Below, piece by piece: positions 1-6,739 of a DNA stretch of 7,861 bases. Where the stretch lies: positions 1 to 7,861 of the forward strand of contig DASROJ010000093.1 in the NCBI GenBank assembly GCA_035646975.1. Direction: 5' to 3'. The translations under genes and the position numbers were made by a program. This DNA comes from DASROJ01 sp035646975 (GTDB lineage: Bacteria; Acidobacteriota; Polarisedimenticolia; JACPZX01; DASXTC01). The notes beneath the pieces were generated by a model. The model did no database searches. It had not been told where the DNA came from and saw nothing but the letters and a program-made list of their open reading frames with translations. Every line of letters starts with the position of its first letter. The first letter of the stretch is position 1.

Positions 1-2838
1 GTGCGGCGTCTCGGCGGTGTCGTACTCGACGAAGAAGGACTTGGTGCCCGTGTTCGTTTCGACGTCGAGGGTGACGCCGGTGAGGTAGACCTCGTCAGGA
101 TGCGAGAGATCCTCCCACTGCGTGACGCGGCTGAGGGTGACCTCCGGCTGCGGGATGATGCTCACGCCCCACTGGTAGAGGATCGGCGAGGCCCCAGCGG
201 TCGTCCACGCGATCTGCAGCGCCGCGGTGCGCGCCTGCTGCGGCGTGGTGCCGAACGGGTCGATGAGATAGCGGTCACGGCCAGCCGCCCCGCTGAGCAC
301 ACCACCCACGTTGGTCACCGACCCGGTGTTGAGCAGCGTGGTGACGGTGAGATCGGCGCCCTGCGGATCGCAATCCAGATACAGGTCCCCCAGTCGCTTG
401 TCCTCGCGCGGCCGACCGAAGTCGGTGTAGCCGGTGCGGATGGACACGGCGATGGGGTTGCCCGCGTCAGACGTCCCGCCCTCGGTGTAGGCACGCTCCA
501 CGGTCCAGCCGCCGTAGAGGAGCGCGGTGGAGCCCTCATCGGAGTAGGCCACCTGCAGATCGATGCCGCCGCTGCGCTCAATCGGCCGCCAGAACTGGTA
601 GAGGATGGAGTAGCGCAACTCGTGCAGATTGCCGTCGAGCCCCTTGTAGAGGACGATGAGATCGAAGTCGTGGATCGCGAGGCGGAAGAAGCGCAGCGCT
701 GAGGTCGACAGATCGATCGCCTGATACCCCTCGACATTCTGGCCGTGGAACAGCGGGCGCAGATCGTCGCTGATGGGATCGGCCGGGCCGCCATTGGTGC
801 GATAGATGCCGTCCTCCGCGCCGAACCAGACCGCGCCGTGGCCAATCGCCATCGCGTAGCGCGCGACCAGCCCCTTTCGACATTCTGTCGGGACCGCCGT
901 CACTGCGGTGGCCGCCGTGGAGAGGTTGGGATAGAGCAGGTACCCGCGCTCCTGACTGAACACAAACGCCTGCGTGCCGAACACCCCGCCGTTCATCAGC
1001 GGCTCACTGGGCGCGGTCACCTCCACGTGATTCGCCGCGGGCCAGCTCCCCGGCTGCCCCGGCTTGCAGTAGTAGACATCGCCGGGGCGGTTCACATCGC
1101 CTGTGGCGAACAGCAGATCCTGGCAGGGGCCGAACAGGATCGGACACGGCTCGCCGAGGATCGCATCGCCCCCATCGGTGATGGAGGTGACGAAGGCGTC
1201 GTTGTCGAGCTCCACCGTGCCCGCCGCTTCCACGGCCGCATCCGTGAGTTGATCGACGAACGGATCCCCATCGGCCTCGTTCTCGCCGCAGAAGTACCAG
1301 TCGGCGGTGAGCGATCCCCCGCGGCGGTAGATGCGCTGGCGGATCGCGTCATCGCCATTGGGGGTGACCGCCACGGTGATCTGCTGCCGGAGCGAGTCGA
1401 CAAAGGTCCCGGCCGCCTGCTCGGGCGAGGGGTTGCTCTCATCGCCGGTGCGCGGATCGAAGTCGGTGAAGCGATAGTCGTACTGCTGCGCGCCGGGCTC
1501 CGAGGTGTCAGGGCCGAAGCCGCCGGTGAGGTAGCACTGGTCCAGCGTCACGCCAGTCGGGCCGCCCGTGCCATTCACCGTCTGCAGGTAGATGACGATC
1601 CCGGTGACCGTCGACCAATCGCGCCCCTCGGTGCTGCCCGTGCGCTGAAAGTCGCCGCGCCTGACCGGGGTGCCGATAACGCCGAACTCGACCCACTCCT
1701 CGCGGCCCGCGCCCGTCTGGAGGCTGATGGTTCGCGCCGGGTCCCGCTCCGCACGGCGAATCTCCCAACTCTCCCGAGTGTCGTCGATCGCGCGGTTCTT
1801 CAGATCCTGATCCCTAACTGCCCGCACGCGCGAGACCTCGGCGGTGTCGATCTGCGAGGCCTGCGACTGCAGGAACAGCGAGAAGTCGTTCTGCCGCCAC
1901 GTCTTCATGTAGAAGTCGCCGTTGGTGCCCTCGACGAAGCTGGTGCCGGGGAGCACAGACGGGTCGAAGGTCTCACTCACGACGAAGTAGACGCGGAACT
2001 CGGCGGTGAGATCGGGGTGGCTGAACTTGGTCCAGATGTGGATCAGGTCCTCGTCACTCGCGATCTGCGCGCCCACGACATTCAGGTTCAGCGTCTTGGG
2101 CAGCCCCCAGTAGCTCCAGTACCCCTTGCCGGCCTCGGCCACCGCGTTGGTCGTCGAGGGCTGCGCGAGGAAGTGGACCTCGCCCCCATCTCGGCCGCCG
2201 AAATCCTGCGCCTCGGGGATCGCCGTCTCGTTGGGCGGGTCGGAGAAATCGAAGCCCGCATTCTTGGTCCACGCCGCACCATCAGAGGCATCCTCAGGGC
2301 CGAAGTCGCAGATGCGGGTGATCTCCTGCGCCGCGACGGACGGGGAGGCGGCAATCGTGGGCGCCGCGAGGCTGATGGGCAGCGTCAGGCCATCGGCGCG
2401 CATCTTCCGGCCCTTGTTCTGGTCGGTGATGAACATCCACGGCTCGCCTGACAGCGGGGGACGATAGGGCACCAGACAGAGTGGCTGGCCCGAGAAGCCC
2501 GCCTCGGTCTCGGTGATCGCAGCCTGTCCGAACCCCACCGAGGTCCCCACGCCCCAGATGCGCGTGAAGGTCGCCGAGTCCGGGTCGTTCAGCCGCCGCA
2601 CCGAGTGGATGTCGTCGGTGTGTCCGGTGAGGTCGACGAGGCCCGGGCGCGCGGTGATCTGCCCGTTCACATCGTGCGTAGCGTTGGTCAGCAGCCGATA
2701 GGCGTCCGGCGGCGTGATGTCGCTGGCGTTCTTGAGGTCGAGTCCCTTGAGGCCGAAGCGTACGCCCGGCGTTTCGAAGGGGGCTTCGAAGGTCGCGGAA
2801 GTGATCGGGACGCCCCGGCGAGATCCTTGTTCAGGCAT
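1..2838 (-). CDS. Very large beta-rich phage tail/nozzle-type protein (3' end beyond the window)
   Basis: Reading every codon from ATG 2838 to base 1 gives 946 residues with no stop, so the gene runs off the left edge. The N-terminus contains GVRFGLKGLDLKNASDITPP (25-44) and VNGQITARPGLVDL (58-71), the 'gGLn..d.p..l.p.ea..l.N' opening known from phage tail and packaged-DNA stabilisation proteins. VPYRPPLSGEPWMFITDQNK (123-142) is a further recurrent block. About 350-446 looks like a carbohydrate-binding-type jelly roll ending TGGFGPD. About 453-526 is Fn3-like (TGDESNPSPEQ, IRQRIYRR). Residues 610-700 have propeller-like strands (FVFSQERGYLLYPN, GAVWFGAEDGIYRTNGGPA, ISDDLRPLF). Near the edge, REDKRLGDLYLDCD (811-824), LYQWGVSIIPQPE (887-899) and LTGVTLDVETNTG (919-931) match the C-terminal part of these families. 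It follows the adaptor pair, like T7 gp12 or P22 gp10. Role as a tail nozzle or hub is inference; a tail-spike scaffold is the alternative. Confidence 0.88.
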   Translation of the reverse strand, partial: MPEQGSRRGVPITSATFEAPFETPGVRFGLKGLDLKNASDITPPDAYRLLTNATHDVNGQITARPGLVDLTGHTDDIHSVRRLNDPDSATFTRIWGVGTSVGFGQAAITETEAGFSGQPLCLVPYRPPLSGEPWMFITDQNKGRKMRADGLTLPISLAAPTIAASPSVAAQEITRICDFGPEDASDGAAWTKNAGFDFSDPPNETAIPEAQDFGGRDGGEVHFLAQPSTTNAVAEAGKGYWSYWGLPKTLNLNVVGAQIASDEDLIHIWTKFSHPDLTAEFRVYFVVSETFDPSVLPGTSFVEGTNGDFYMKTWRQNDFSLFLQSQASQIDTAEVSRVRAVRDQDLKNRAIDDTRESWEIRRAERDPARTISLQTGAGREEWVEFGVIGTPVRRGDFQRTGSTEGRDWSTVTGIVIYLQTVNGTGGPTGVTLDQCYLTGGFGPDTSEPGAQQYDYRFTDFDPRTGDESNPSPEQAAGTFVDSLRQQITVAVTPNGDDAIRQRIYRRGGSLTADWYFCGENEADGDPFVDQLTDAAVEAAGTVELDNDAFVTSITDGGDAILGEPCPILFGPCQDLLFATGDVNRPGDVYYCKPGQPGSWPAANHVEVTAPSEPLMNGGVFGTQAFVFSQERGYLLYPNLSTAATAVTAVPTECRKGLVARYAMAIGHGAVWFGAEDGIYRTNGGPADPISDDLRPLFHGQNVEGYQAIDLSTSALRFFRLAIHDFDLIVLYKGLDGNLHELRYSILYQFWRPIERSGGIDLQVAYSDEGSTALLYGGWTVERAYTEGGTSDAGNPIAVSIRTGYTDFGRPREDKRLGDLYLDCDPQGADLTVTTLLNTGSVTNVGGVLSGAAGRDRYLIDPFGTTPQQARTAALQIAWTTAGASPILYQWGVSIIPQPEVTLSRVTQWEDLSHPDEVYLTGVTLDVETNTGTKSFFVEYDTAETPH

Positions 2839-3482
2839 TACGCCAGCCCCTTCAGCAGAATGCTCGTCACTTCAATCCCGAGCTGCCAGCGCACCTGACA
2901 GTAGGCCGCGCGAGCGGGATCGCCGCCCCGTCCGAGCTTGCCGAGCAGATCGCCGAGGATGCCGTATTGCAGCACCGGCAGGCCCAGTTCATCGGGGACC
3001 GTCAGCACCTCGCCATGCCCGGTGAGGCGCGCGCTCCGGGGCACGTAGTAGACCAGCAGCGTCCCGGGGATCGCCGGCGCCGGCATGACCGTGAGCACCC
3101 GGGTCTCGCCCTCACCGTCCTTGCAGGTGCGCGGGATGCCGCTACTCGCCTGCCACGTGTGGTCGCCCATGTCCGCATCGAAGCTGTCGGCGAGGTCCAG
3201 CATGTACGCGCGCCCCGTGACGGGGATGCGGATCACATAGGCGGTGGCGATCCAGTCATCGGGCAGATCGTAGTCCGCCTGATCCACCACTTCGTCAATC
3301 GGTGTGGCGAGGCCAATCTGCAGGTGGGTCTCGCGGAGCAGCGCGTCCTGGCGATCCTGACTGACTCTCAGGAGCTCGTCCGCTGACCAGTGATGCGAGA
3401 AGAAGGTCGCGCCGCCGTTGGCCGGTTCGCCCAGCTTGCGCTGAATCGCGGAGAACAGGGCCTGATCGGAGATGGAGGACAT
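2838..3482 (-). CDS. Phage adaptor-like protein (second of a tandem pair)
   Basis: A 214-aa protein, ATG 3482 to TAA 2840-2838. The N-terminus is helical (DQALFSAIQRKLGE, 6-19), then HHWSADELLRVSQDRQDALL (30-49), a hydrophobic helix-to-strand region, and the typical ADYDLPDDWI (68-77) which matches the 'Y.LP.d.i' strand of DUF6682-type phage adaptors. Further signature elements are HTWQASSGIPR (108-118), LTVMPAPAIPGTLLVYYVPR (129-148), LTVPDELGLPVLQYGILGDL (159-178), and a helical end containing GGDPARAAYCQVRWQLG. The combination strand, tryptophan-containing loop, 'g.P', 'PaP..pGtLlvyY', 'lp.el...l..y.l...L' is what I know from this family. It would form a ring between portal and tail tube. 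The next gene, the large tail protein, follows by TAATG, an order like gp11-gp12 of T7. Family call is good; ring stoichiometry and partner are inferred. Confidence 0.88.
   Translation of the reverse strand: MSSISDQALFSAIQRKLGEPANGGATFFSHHWSADELLRVSQDRQDALLRETHLQIGLATPIDEVVDQADYDLPDDWIATAYVIRIPVTGRAYMLDLADSFDADMGDHTWQASSGIPRTCKDGEGETRVLTVMPAPAIPGTLLVYYVPRSARLTGHGEVLTVPDELGLPVLQYGILGDLLGKLGRGGDPARAAYCQVRWQLGIEVTSILLKGLA
2847..2852 (-). promoter_or_regulatory. Ribosome binding site for the large tail protein
   Basis: AAGGGG on the minus strand, 8 bases before the ATG at 2838. It supports that start for the longest gene, which overlaps the adaptor stop by one base (TAATG). Confidence 0.6.
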
Positions 3483-4201
3483 TACACTCCCTGCGGCTGC
3501 GCCCCAAGCGACATCGTCGGCGCCCCCTTGGTCGGACGGAAGTCACGCCCGCGATCGAGCCCCAGGTAGCGCCGGAAGATCAGACTCTGCTTCAGCTGCC
3601 CGTTGTGCGTGAGCGCCGACTGCAGGAACGCCATCCAGTGCGGCATCGTCGCCGTGAAGCGGTCGCCACCCTCGGCAAACGCGAGCAGGTGCAGCGCACC
3701 ATCGAGGATCGTCGAGAGCAGATCCTCGGTGAGATCCACCGTCTGGTTATCGGTCAGGAGCACCGGCGTCGCGGAGACCCCTTCGACGAGGAACTCCCCA
3801 GTGGTCGTGGCGACCGCGGGCCAGACGTGGATGTAGAGCAGGCTCACCGGCGCCCAGAGGAGCGGCTTGGTGGGGACATCGCCGCCTGAGGCCGTGGTCT
3901 CCGCGCGCCAGCCTGGCCGGCCCTGCTCCAGCTCCCACAGCGAGGTGACGTCCAGCGGCTGCCCGGCGTAGCTCACCCGCGCGCCGAACACCAAGGTCTC
4001 TTCCAGCGCGTAGTCCCACGTGGCGGCAATCGCCGGCAACGTGAGCGAGGTGCGCCACTGCCCAGTCAGCAGGTTCCACAGCCAGAGCGCCTCGTTGAGC
4101 GCATCGTTCGCGTCCTCCGAGGTCCAGAACGGGACACTTTCGACGCGGTCCATGAGGCGCAGTCGGAGATCGACCCGGTTATACAGCGTTGGAGCAGCCA
4201 T
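3482..4201 (-). CDS. Head-tail adaptor-like protein (first of a tandem pair)
   Basis: A 239-aa protein, ATG 4201 (TGATG with the fibre stop) to TAA 3484-3482. No strong ribosome site precedes it, so translation probably depends on coupling. Residues 8-45 are predicted helical with the pattern FWTSEDANDALNEALWLWN (25-43), the usual 'wsdaElndalNea' opening of phage adaptor proteins. A beta region follows (TLPAIAATWDYALEE, 54-68), then LWELEQGRPGW, a conserved-looking proline-tryptophan strand (LLYIHVWPA), GEFLVEGVSATP, and a helical C-terminal half (LLSTILDGALHLLAFAEGG) that ends with an extended tail. This order fits the gp6/gp11-like adaptor ring that joins portal to tail, in the broad family often labelled 'phage adaptor' (DUF6682-like). 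Assignment rests on pattern and on its position before the large tail protein. A neck or connector protein of another family is the main alternative. Confidence 0.85.
   Translation of the reverse strand: MAAPTLYNRVDLRLRLMDRVESVPFWTSEDANDALNEALWLWNLLTGQWRTSLTLPAIAATWDYALEETLVFGARVSYAGQPLDVTSLWELEQGRPGWRAETTASGGDVPTKPLLWAPVSLLYIHVWPAVATTTGEFLVEGVSATPVLLTDNQTVDLTEDLLSTILDGALHLLAFAEGGDRFTATMPHWMAFLQSALTHNGQLKQSLIFRRYLGLDRGRDFRPTKGAPTMSLGAQPQGV
3487..3492 (-). promoter_or_regulatory. Ribosome binding site for the second adaptor-like gene
   Basis: AGGGAG on the minus strand, 4 bases before the ATG at 3482, which itself overlaps the upstream stop as TAATG. The spacing is short but the match to the anti-Shine-Dalgarno sequence is strong. 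Confidence 0.55.
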
Positions 4202-5853
4202 CAGTAATTGAGGCTCGACGATCCGAAGTAACTCGTCCCGTCATAGACCAAGGTGATCAGGTCCGTCTTCGACGCGGTCGTGGTCAGCGTGGGGGCGGTG
4301 CCGGCGGTCCACTTCACGGCCGCGGGCCACGTCACCGTGCGATTCCCGGTGCCATCCTGCAGCAGGTAGAGGCGATAGATCGCGCCCGCGATGGGGTTGT
4401 TCAGCGTCAGCACGCAGGGCGCCGCCGTGAGCGTGAGCTGGTGCTCGTCGGCCGTGGAGAGGTCCAGACTGAAGGCCGCGCCGCTGCTCCCATTGGACAC
4501 GATGCGCCGCTTGATAGGGCCGAAGGCATAGATTGGGGCCACCGCATCCGGCCCGGTGCCCGCGCCGATACGCGCGAACTGGGGCGCGCTGGCCGTCGCG
4601 ATGCTCTGGGGCAGCGAGAGGGTGATGCTGTTCGCGCCGTTGGTGACCGTGACCTGATTCGCGGTGCCGGTGAGGGTCGCGGGCAGGTAGCTGCCATCCG
4701 CCGTCTTGCCGATTGGGATCTGGCCATCGGTCGGCGACGCCCCCTGCCCGAGTCCTCCGCGCGCGACCGCCGCGACGCCGGTCGTGAGCTGCGTCGCGTT
4801 GAGCGCAGTCAGGCCTGAGCCATCGGTGGACCAACTGGTGTCGGTCCCGTCGAAGCGCAGGATCGATCCCGTCACGGTGGGCGTCAGCACGGCGAACTGC
4901 GGCGTCGCGTTGCCGATGAGGGCGGCTCCGCGCGCCGCGCCGAAGATGAGACTCGGCAGGAAGGTGCCCGTGAGCGAGGCCGTCGTCGCTGCTGTGACCC
5001 GTCCCTTGGCGTCGATCGTGAGCACCGGCACCGCACTCGCCGAGCCGTAGGTCGCCGCGGCCACGCCGCTGTTGGCGAGGGTGAGCGCGACCGTGCCGGC
5101 TGAGGAGGTCGCATCGCCGGTAATCGCGGGCATTCGCGCGGCCGGGAGCGTGCCGGAGGTGTTGGTCGCCGTGGAGAGATTCAGCGCGGCGTACTGCGGG
5201 CCGGCGCCGCCACTACTCTGCAGGGGCTGCCCGGCGGTGCCCGTATCGGTGATGCGCACCAGCGCGAGCAGGCCGCTCAGCACGGAGGCATCCTTGGTGG
5301 CGAGATCCGCCAGCGAGCTCCCCGCCTTGTTCACCGAGGCCCACGTGACGTTACTGGTGCCATTGATCGTGATGTCATCGGGGATGTCCGCGTCCACCAG
5401 CCCGCGGAAGGTGGGCACATCGTCTGCCCCCGTGGGTGGGCCGGACAGGATCTGATTGGCGGCCTGCGTCGCCAGATCCACCGCGAAGGTCCCCGCGCTG
5501 GTGACGGGCCCGCCAGTGACGGTGAGAATCGACGGCACGGTCAGATCCACCGAGGTCACCGTGCCCAGCCCCGCCGCCGTCGTGACCAGCGCGCCATTCC
5601 AGAAGATGTTGCCCCCGATGTTGTAGAGACGGTTGGTGACATCGGTGGGGGCGGCGAGGGCCTGATCGAGCAGCAGGGTGCCGTTGTCGAAGGTCTGGGT
5701 GCCGCTCCACTCGTTGTCGCGCGTGAGCAGGCGCAGGACCTGTGAGGAGAGGGCCCCGGGGCCGCTGATGAGCAGGGGCACCGCCAGCGCCGTCCCCAGC
5801 GCCGCCCAGACCCAGTCCATGACCGGCAGCAGGTGTGCGAGCAGCAGTTTCAT
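4201..5853 (-). CDS. Modular phage tail-fibre-like protein with hydrophobic N-terminus
   Basis: A 550-aa protein from ATG 5853 (ribosome site GGGAG, TGATG coupling) to TGA 4203-4201. Residues 3-30 are hydrophobic (LLLAHLLPVMDWVWAALG and on), resembling a membrane segment or signal. The rest is rich in Gly, Thr, Ser and Ala and reads as a chain of fibre modules: EWSGTQTFDNG (48-58); GTVTSVDL through PTFRGLVDADIP (97-158); ITGDATSS through LTIDAKGRVTAAT (244-290); ALIGNATPQFAVL (311-323); GGLGQGASPTDGQIPIG (366-382) with NQVTVTNGANSITLSLPQ (399-416); and a C-terminal domain with YRLYLLQDGTGNRTVTWPAA (493-512), TAPTLTTTASKTDLITLVYD (519-538). These modules recur in many unrelated phage fibres and the C-terminal one commonly closes them. 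The protein probably trimerises as a long receptor-binding or side fibre. No chaperone, pectate-lyase or peptidase signature was recognised. Fibre class is confident; receptor is unknown. Confidence 0.88.
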   Translation of the reverse strand: MKLLLAHLLPVMDWVWAALGTALAVPLLISGPGALSSQVLRLLTRDNEWSGTQTFDNGTLLLDQALAAPTDVTNRLYNIGGNIFWNGALVTTAAGLGTVTSVDLTVPSILTVTGGPVTSAGTFAVDLATQAANQILSGPPTGADDVPTFRGLVDADIPDDITINGTSNVTWASVNKAGSSLADLATKDASVLSGLLALVRITDTGTAGQPLQSSGGAGPQYAALNLSTATNTSGTLPAARMPAITGDATSSAGTVALTLANSGVAAATYGSASAVPVLTIDAKGRVTAATTASLTGTFLPSLIFGAARGAALIGNATPQFAVLTPTVTGSILRFDGTDTSWSTDGSGLTALNATQLTTGVAAVARGGLGQGASPTDGQIPIGKTADGSYLPATLTGTANQVTVTNGANSITLSLPQSIATASAPQFARIGAGTGPDAVAPIYAFGPIKRRIVSNGSSGAAFSLDLSTADEHQLTLTAAPCVLTLNNPIAGAIYRLYLLQDGTGNRTVTWPAAVKWTAGTAPTLTTTASKTDLITLVYDGTSYFGSSSLNY

Positions 5854-6152
5854 CAGAAGTCTCCCAGAGGGATGATACAGCCCGTGTCCACTGCCGCAGG
5901 CGACCCCAGCGGGGGGCACAGCGGCCCCGGAGGCTGGGGCGGCGGCGGCGCAACCTGGCACCCGGCCGTGCGCAGGACCTCGATGACCACCTGCGCCGAG
6001 CGCATCGTGCCGAGCACCCCGCGCTGCACCTCCAGCACCAGCTGGGCCTCCCGCGCGGTCCCGGGGGTGGCGAGCAGCACCTCCAGCGGCACCTGCGCGA
6101 GGAACCCGTGCGGATTGGGCGCCGCGAGGCGAAACAGCAGCGCGGGGATCAT
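5853..6152 (-). CDS. 99-aa protein with three 17-residue repeats and a proline-rich tail
   Basis: Start chosen at ATG 6152, which overlaps the upstream stop as ATGA; a longer frame reaches back to 6209, but its first 19 residues (arginine- and aspartate-rich) would be read inside the end of the upstream gene and do not resemble the rest. Three copies of a pattern xxAQ(V/L)x(L/I)EV lie at residues 17-33, 34-50 and 51-67, with the AQ pair at 19-20, 36-37 and 53-54 and the EV pair at 24-25, 41-42 and 58-59, an exact 17-residue period. Residues 69-81 are proline-rich (PPPPQPPG), and three cysteines stand at 65, 79 and 92. Similar 'ARVTQ..VEVL' repeats are familiar to me from hypothetical proteins near phage tail genes; no function is assigned. 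It sits between a structural protein and the fibre, so a small linker, cap or fibre accessory is plausible. TGATG joins it to the fibre gene. Confidence 0.8.
   Translation of the reverse strand: MIPALLFRLAAPNPHGFLAQVPLEVLLATPGTAREAQLVLEVQRGVLGTMRSAQVVIEVLRTAGCQVAPPPPQPPGPLCPPLGSPAAVDTGCIIPLGDF
5861..5865 (-). promoter_or_regulatory. Ribosome binding site deciding the fibre start
   Basis: GGGAG on the minus strand, 7 bases before the ATG at 5853. It favours this ATG over the upstream in-frame ATG at 5961, which would add 36 residues overlapping the coding sequence of the 99-aa protein. Confidence 0.6.
5952..6104 (-). repeat. Three tandem 51-base coding repeats (17-residue period)
   Basis: The stretch encodes three consecutive 17-residue units of the 99-aa protein. 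Alanine-glutamine at unit positions 3-4 and glutamate-valine at positions 8-9 are invariant in all three. The DNA copies have diverged, so the periodicity is clear in protein but weak in bases, which points to an old duplication held by selection. Confidence 0.75.
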
Positions 6153-6739
6153 GTCGGATCGATAGAGTCGACCGGATCGGTGGGCGAGGTCGTCACGGCC
6201 GCCGTCCACGCCGGGGTCGCGTCATCCTCCTCGGTCACCGTGAGCGTCCCCCCGAGGATCGACCACTTGTTCCGCAGGAAGCGCAGCGCGTTCAGGACCG
6301 AGCGCGCCGCTTCGCCGCTCACGAGGGTCCAGTCCCGCTTGAGCAGCGCATCGGCGATCCCGTTCTGTTCCGTGCCGGTGAGGGTCGCCTGCACATCGAG
6401 CAGATCGGTCCCCGCGATGAGCGCATCGTACACATTCGCCGTGACGACCTCGCACTCCACCTTCACCGCGAGCGCGGTCGCGACGTGGACGAAGATCACC
6501 AACCCTCCCAGCGTATCGGTGTCGGTCGCGTCCAGCGTGCAGTAGTACACGCCGTTGGAGATGTTCGTCGCGCCGCCGCTGTTCTTGTTGGCGAGCGTGG
6601 TCGCGCCCATCTTCCAGAGCTTGATGTCGGTGTTGGCGATCGTCAGGCCGTTCTTCTCGGTGTTGCCGTCGACCGAGTCGAGGAAGTGACCGAGCGGAAT
6701 CTCCTGCGAGGCAGTGGATTGCTTGAGAACAATCGCCAT
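6149..6739 (-). CDS. Conserved phage structural protein of unknown function
   Basis: A complete 196-aa protein from ATG 6739 to TGA 6151-6149, with a good ribosome site. Residues 1-105 are beta-rich and contain a set of motifs that I recall from many environmental phage contigs: KQSTASQEIPLG (6-17), LTIANTDIKLWK (32-43), NKNSGGATNISNGVYY (51-66), LDATDTDTLG (69-78), then ANVYDAL (101-107). Residues 132-160 are probably helical (ALLKRDWTLV, ARSVLNALRFLRNKWS), followed by a small beta segment GTLTVTEEDD (164-173) and an acidic, threonine-rich end. The family lies among phage tail or fibre genes and has no assigned activity; the N-terminal half could be a baseplate- or collar-like beta domain that anchors or folds with the neighbouring fibre. 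The final ATGA is shared with the start of the next gene. Gene call is firm; the role is unknown and 'structural' is inferred from context. Confidence 0.9.
   Translation of the reverse strand: MAIVLKQSTASQEIPLGHFLDSVDGNTEKNGLTIANTDIKLWKMGATTLANKNSGGATNISNGVYYCTLDATDTDTLGGLVIFVHVATALAVKVECEVVTANVYDALIAGTDLLDVQATLTGTEQNGIADALLKRDWTLVSGEAARSVLNALRFLRNKWSILGGTLTVTEEDDATPAWTAAVTTSPTDPVDSIDPT

Noticed and set aside
1..702. A 233-codon open frame on the plus strand at the left edge
   Set aside because: Same antisense register as the large tail protein; it ends at a TGA that is simply a serine TCA codon of that gene. Low-complexity Arg/Glu/Val composition.
745..2451. A 568-codon open frame on the plus strand
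   Set aside because: It lies codon-for-codon opposite the large minus-strand tail protein. In GC-rich genes the codons TCA, TTA and CTA are rare, so the antisense register stays open by chance. The translation is rich in Arg, Ala, Asp and Val with no recognisable domain, while the opposite strand gives coherent phage protein sequence.
4189..4818. Plus-strand open frame opposite the fibre gene
   Set aside because: Antisense shadow of the fibre C-terminal half, Arg/Gly-rich, with no ribosome site or neighbour on that strand.
901..5190. A short shared string around gccgtggagag in the fibre gene (near 4452 and 5169) and the tail gene (near 917)
   Set aside because: Each copy encodes a Leu-Ser-Thr-Ala type stretch in the same frame with preferred codons; eleven or twelve bases with no further similarity is best explained by chance and codon bias.
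5854..5961. A 36-residue N-terminal extension of the fibre protein
   Set aside because: The extension is read inside the coding region of the 99-aa protein; GGGAG and the TGATG junction favour the ATG at 5853.
6153..6209. A 19-residue N-terminal extension of the 99-aa protein
   Set aside because: It lies inside the end of the 196-aa gene; the ATGA junction at 6149-6152 is the usual coupled start in this operon.
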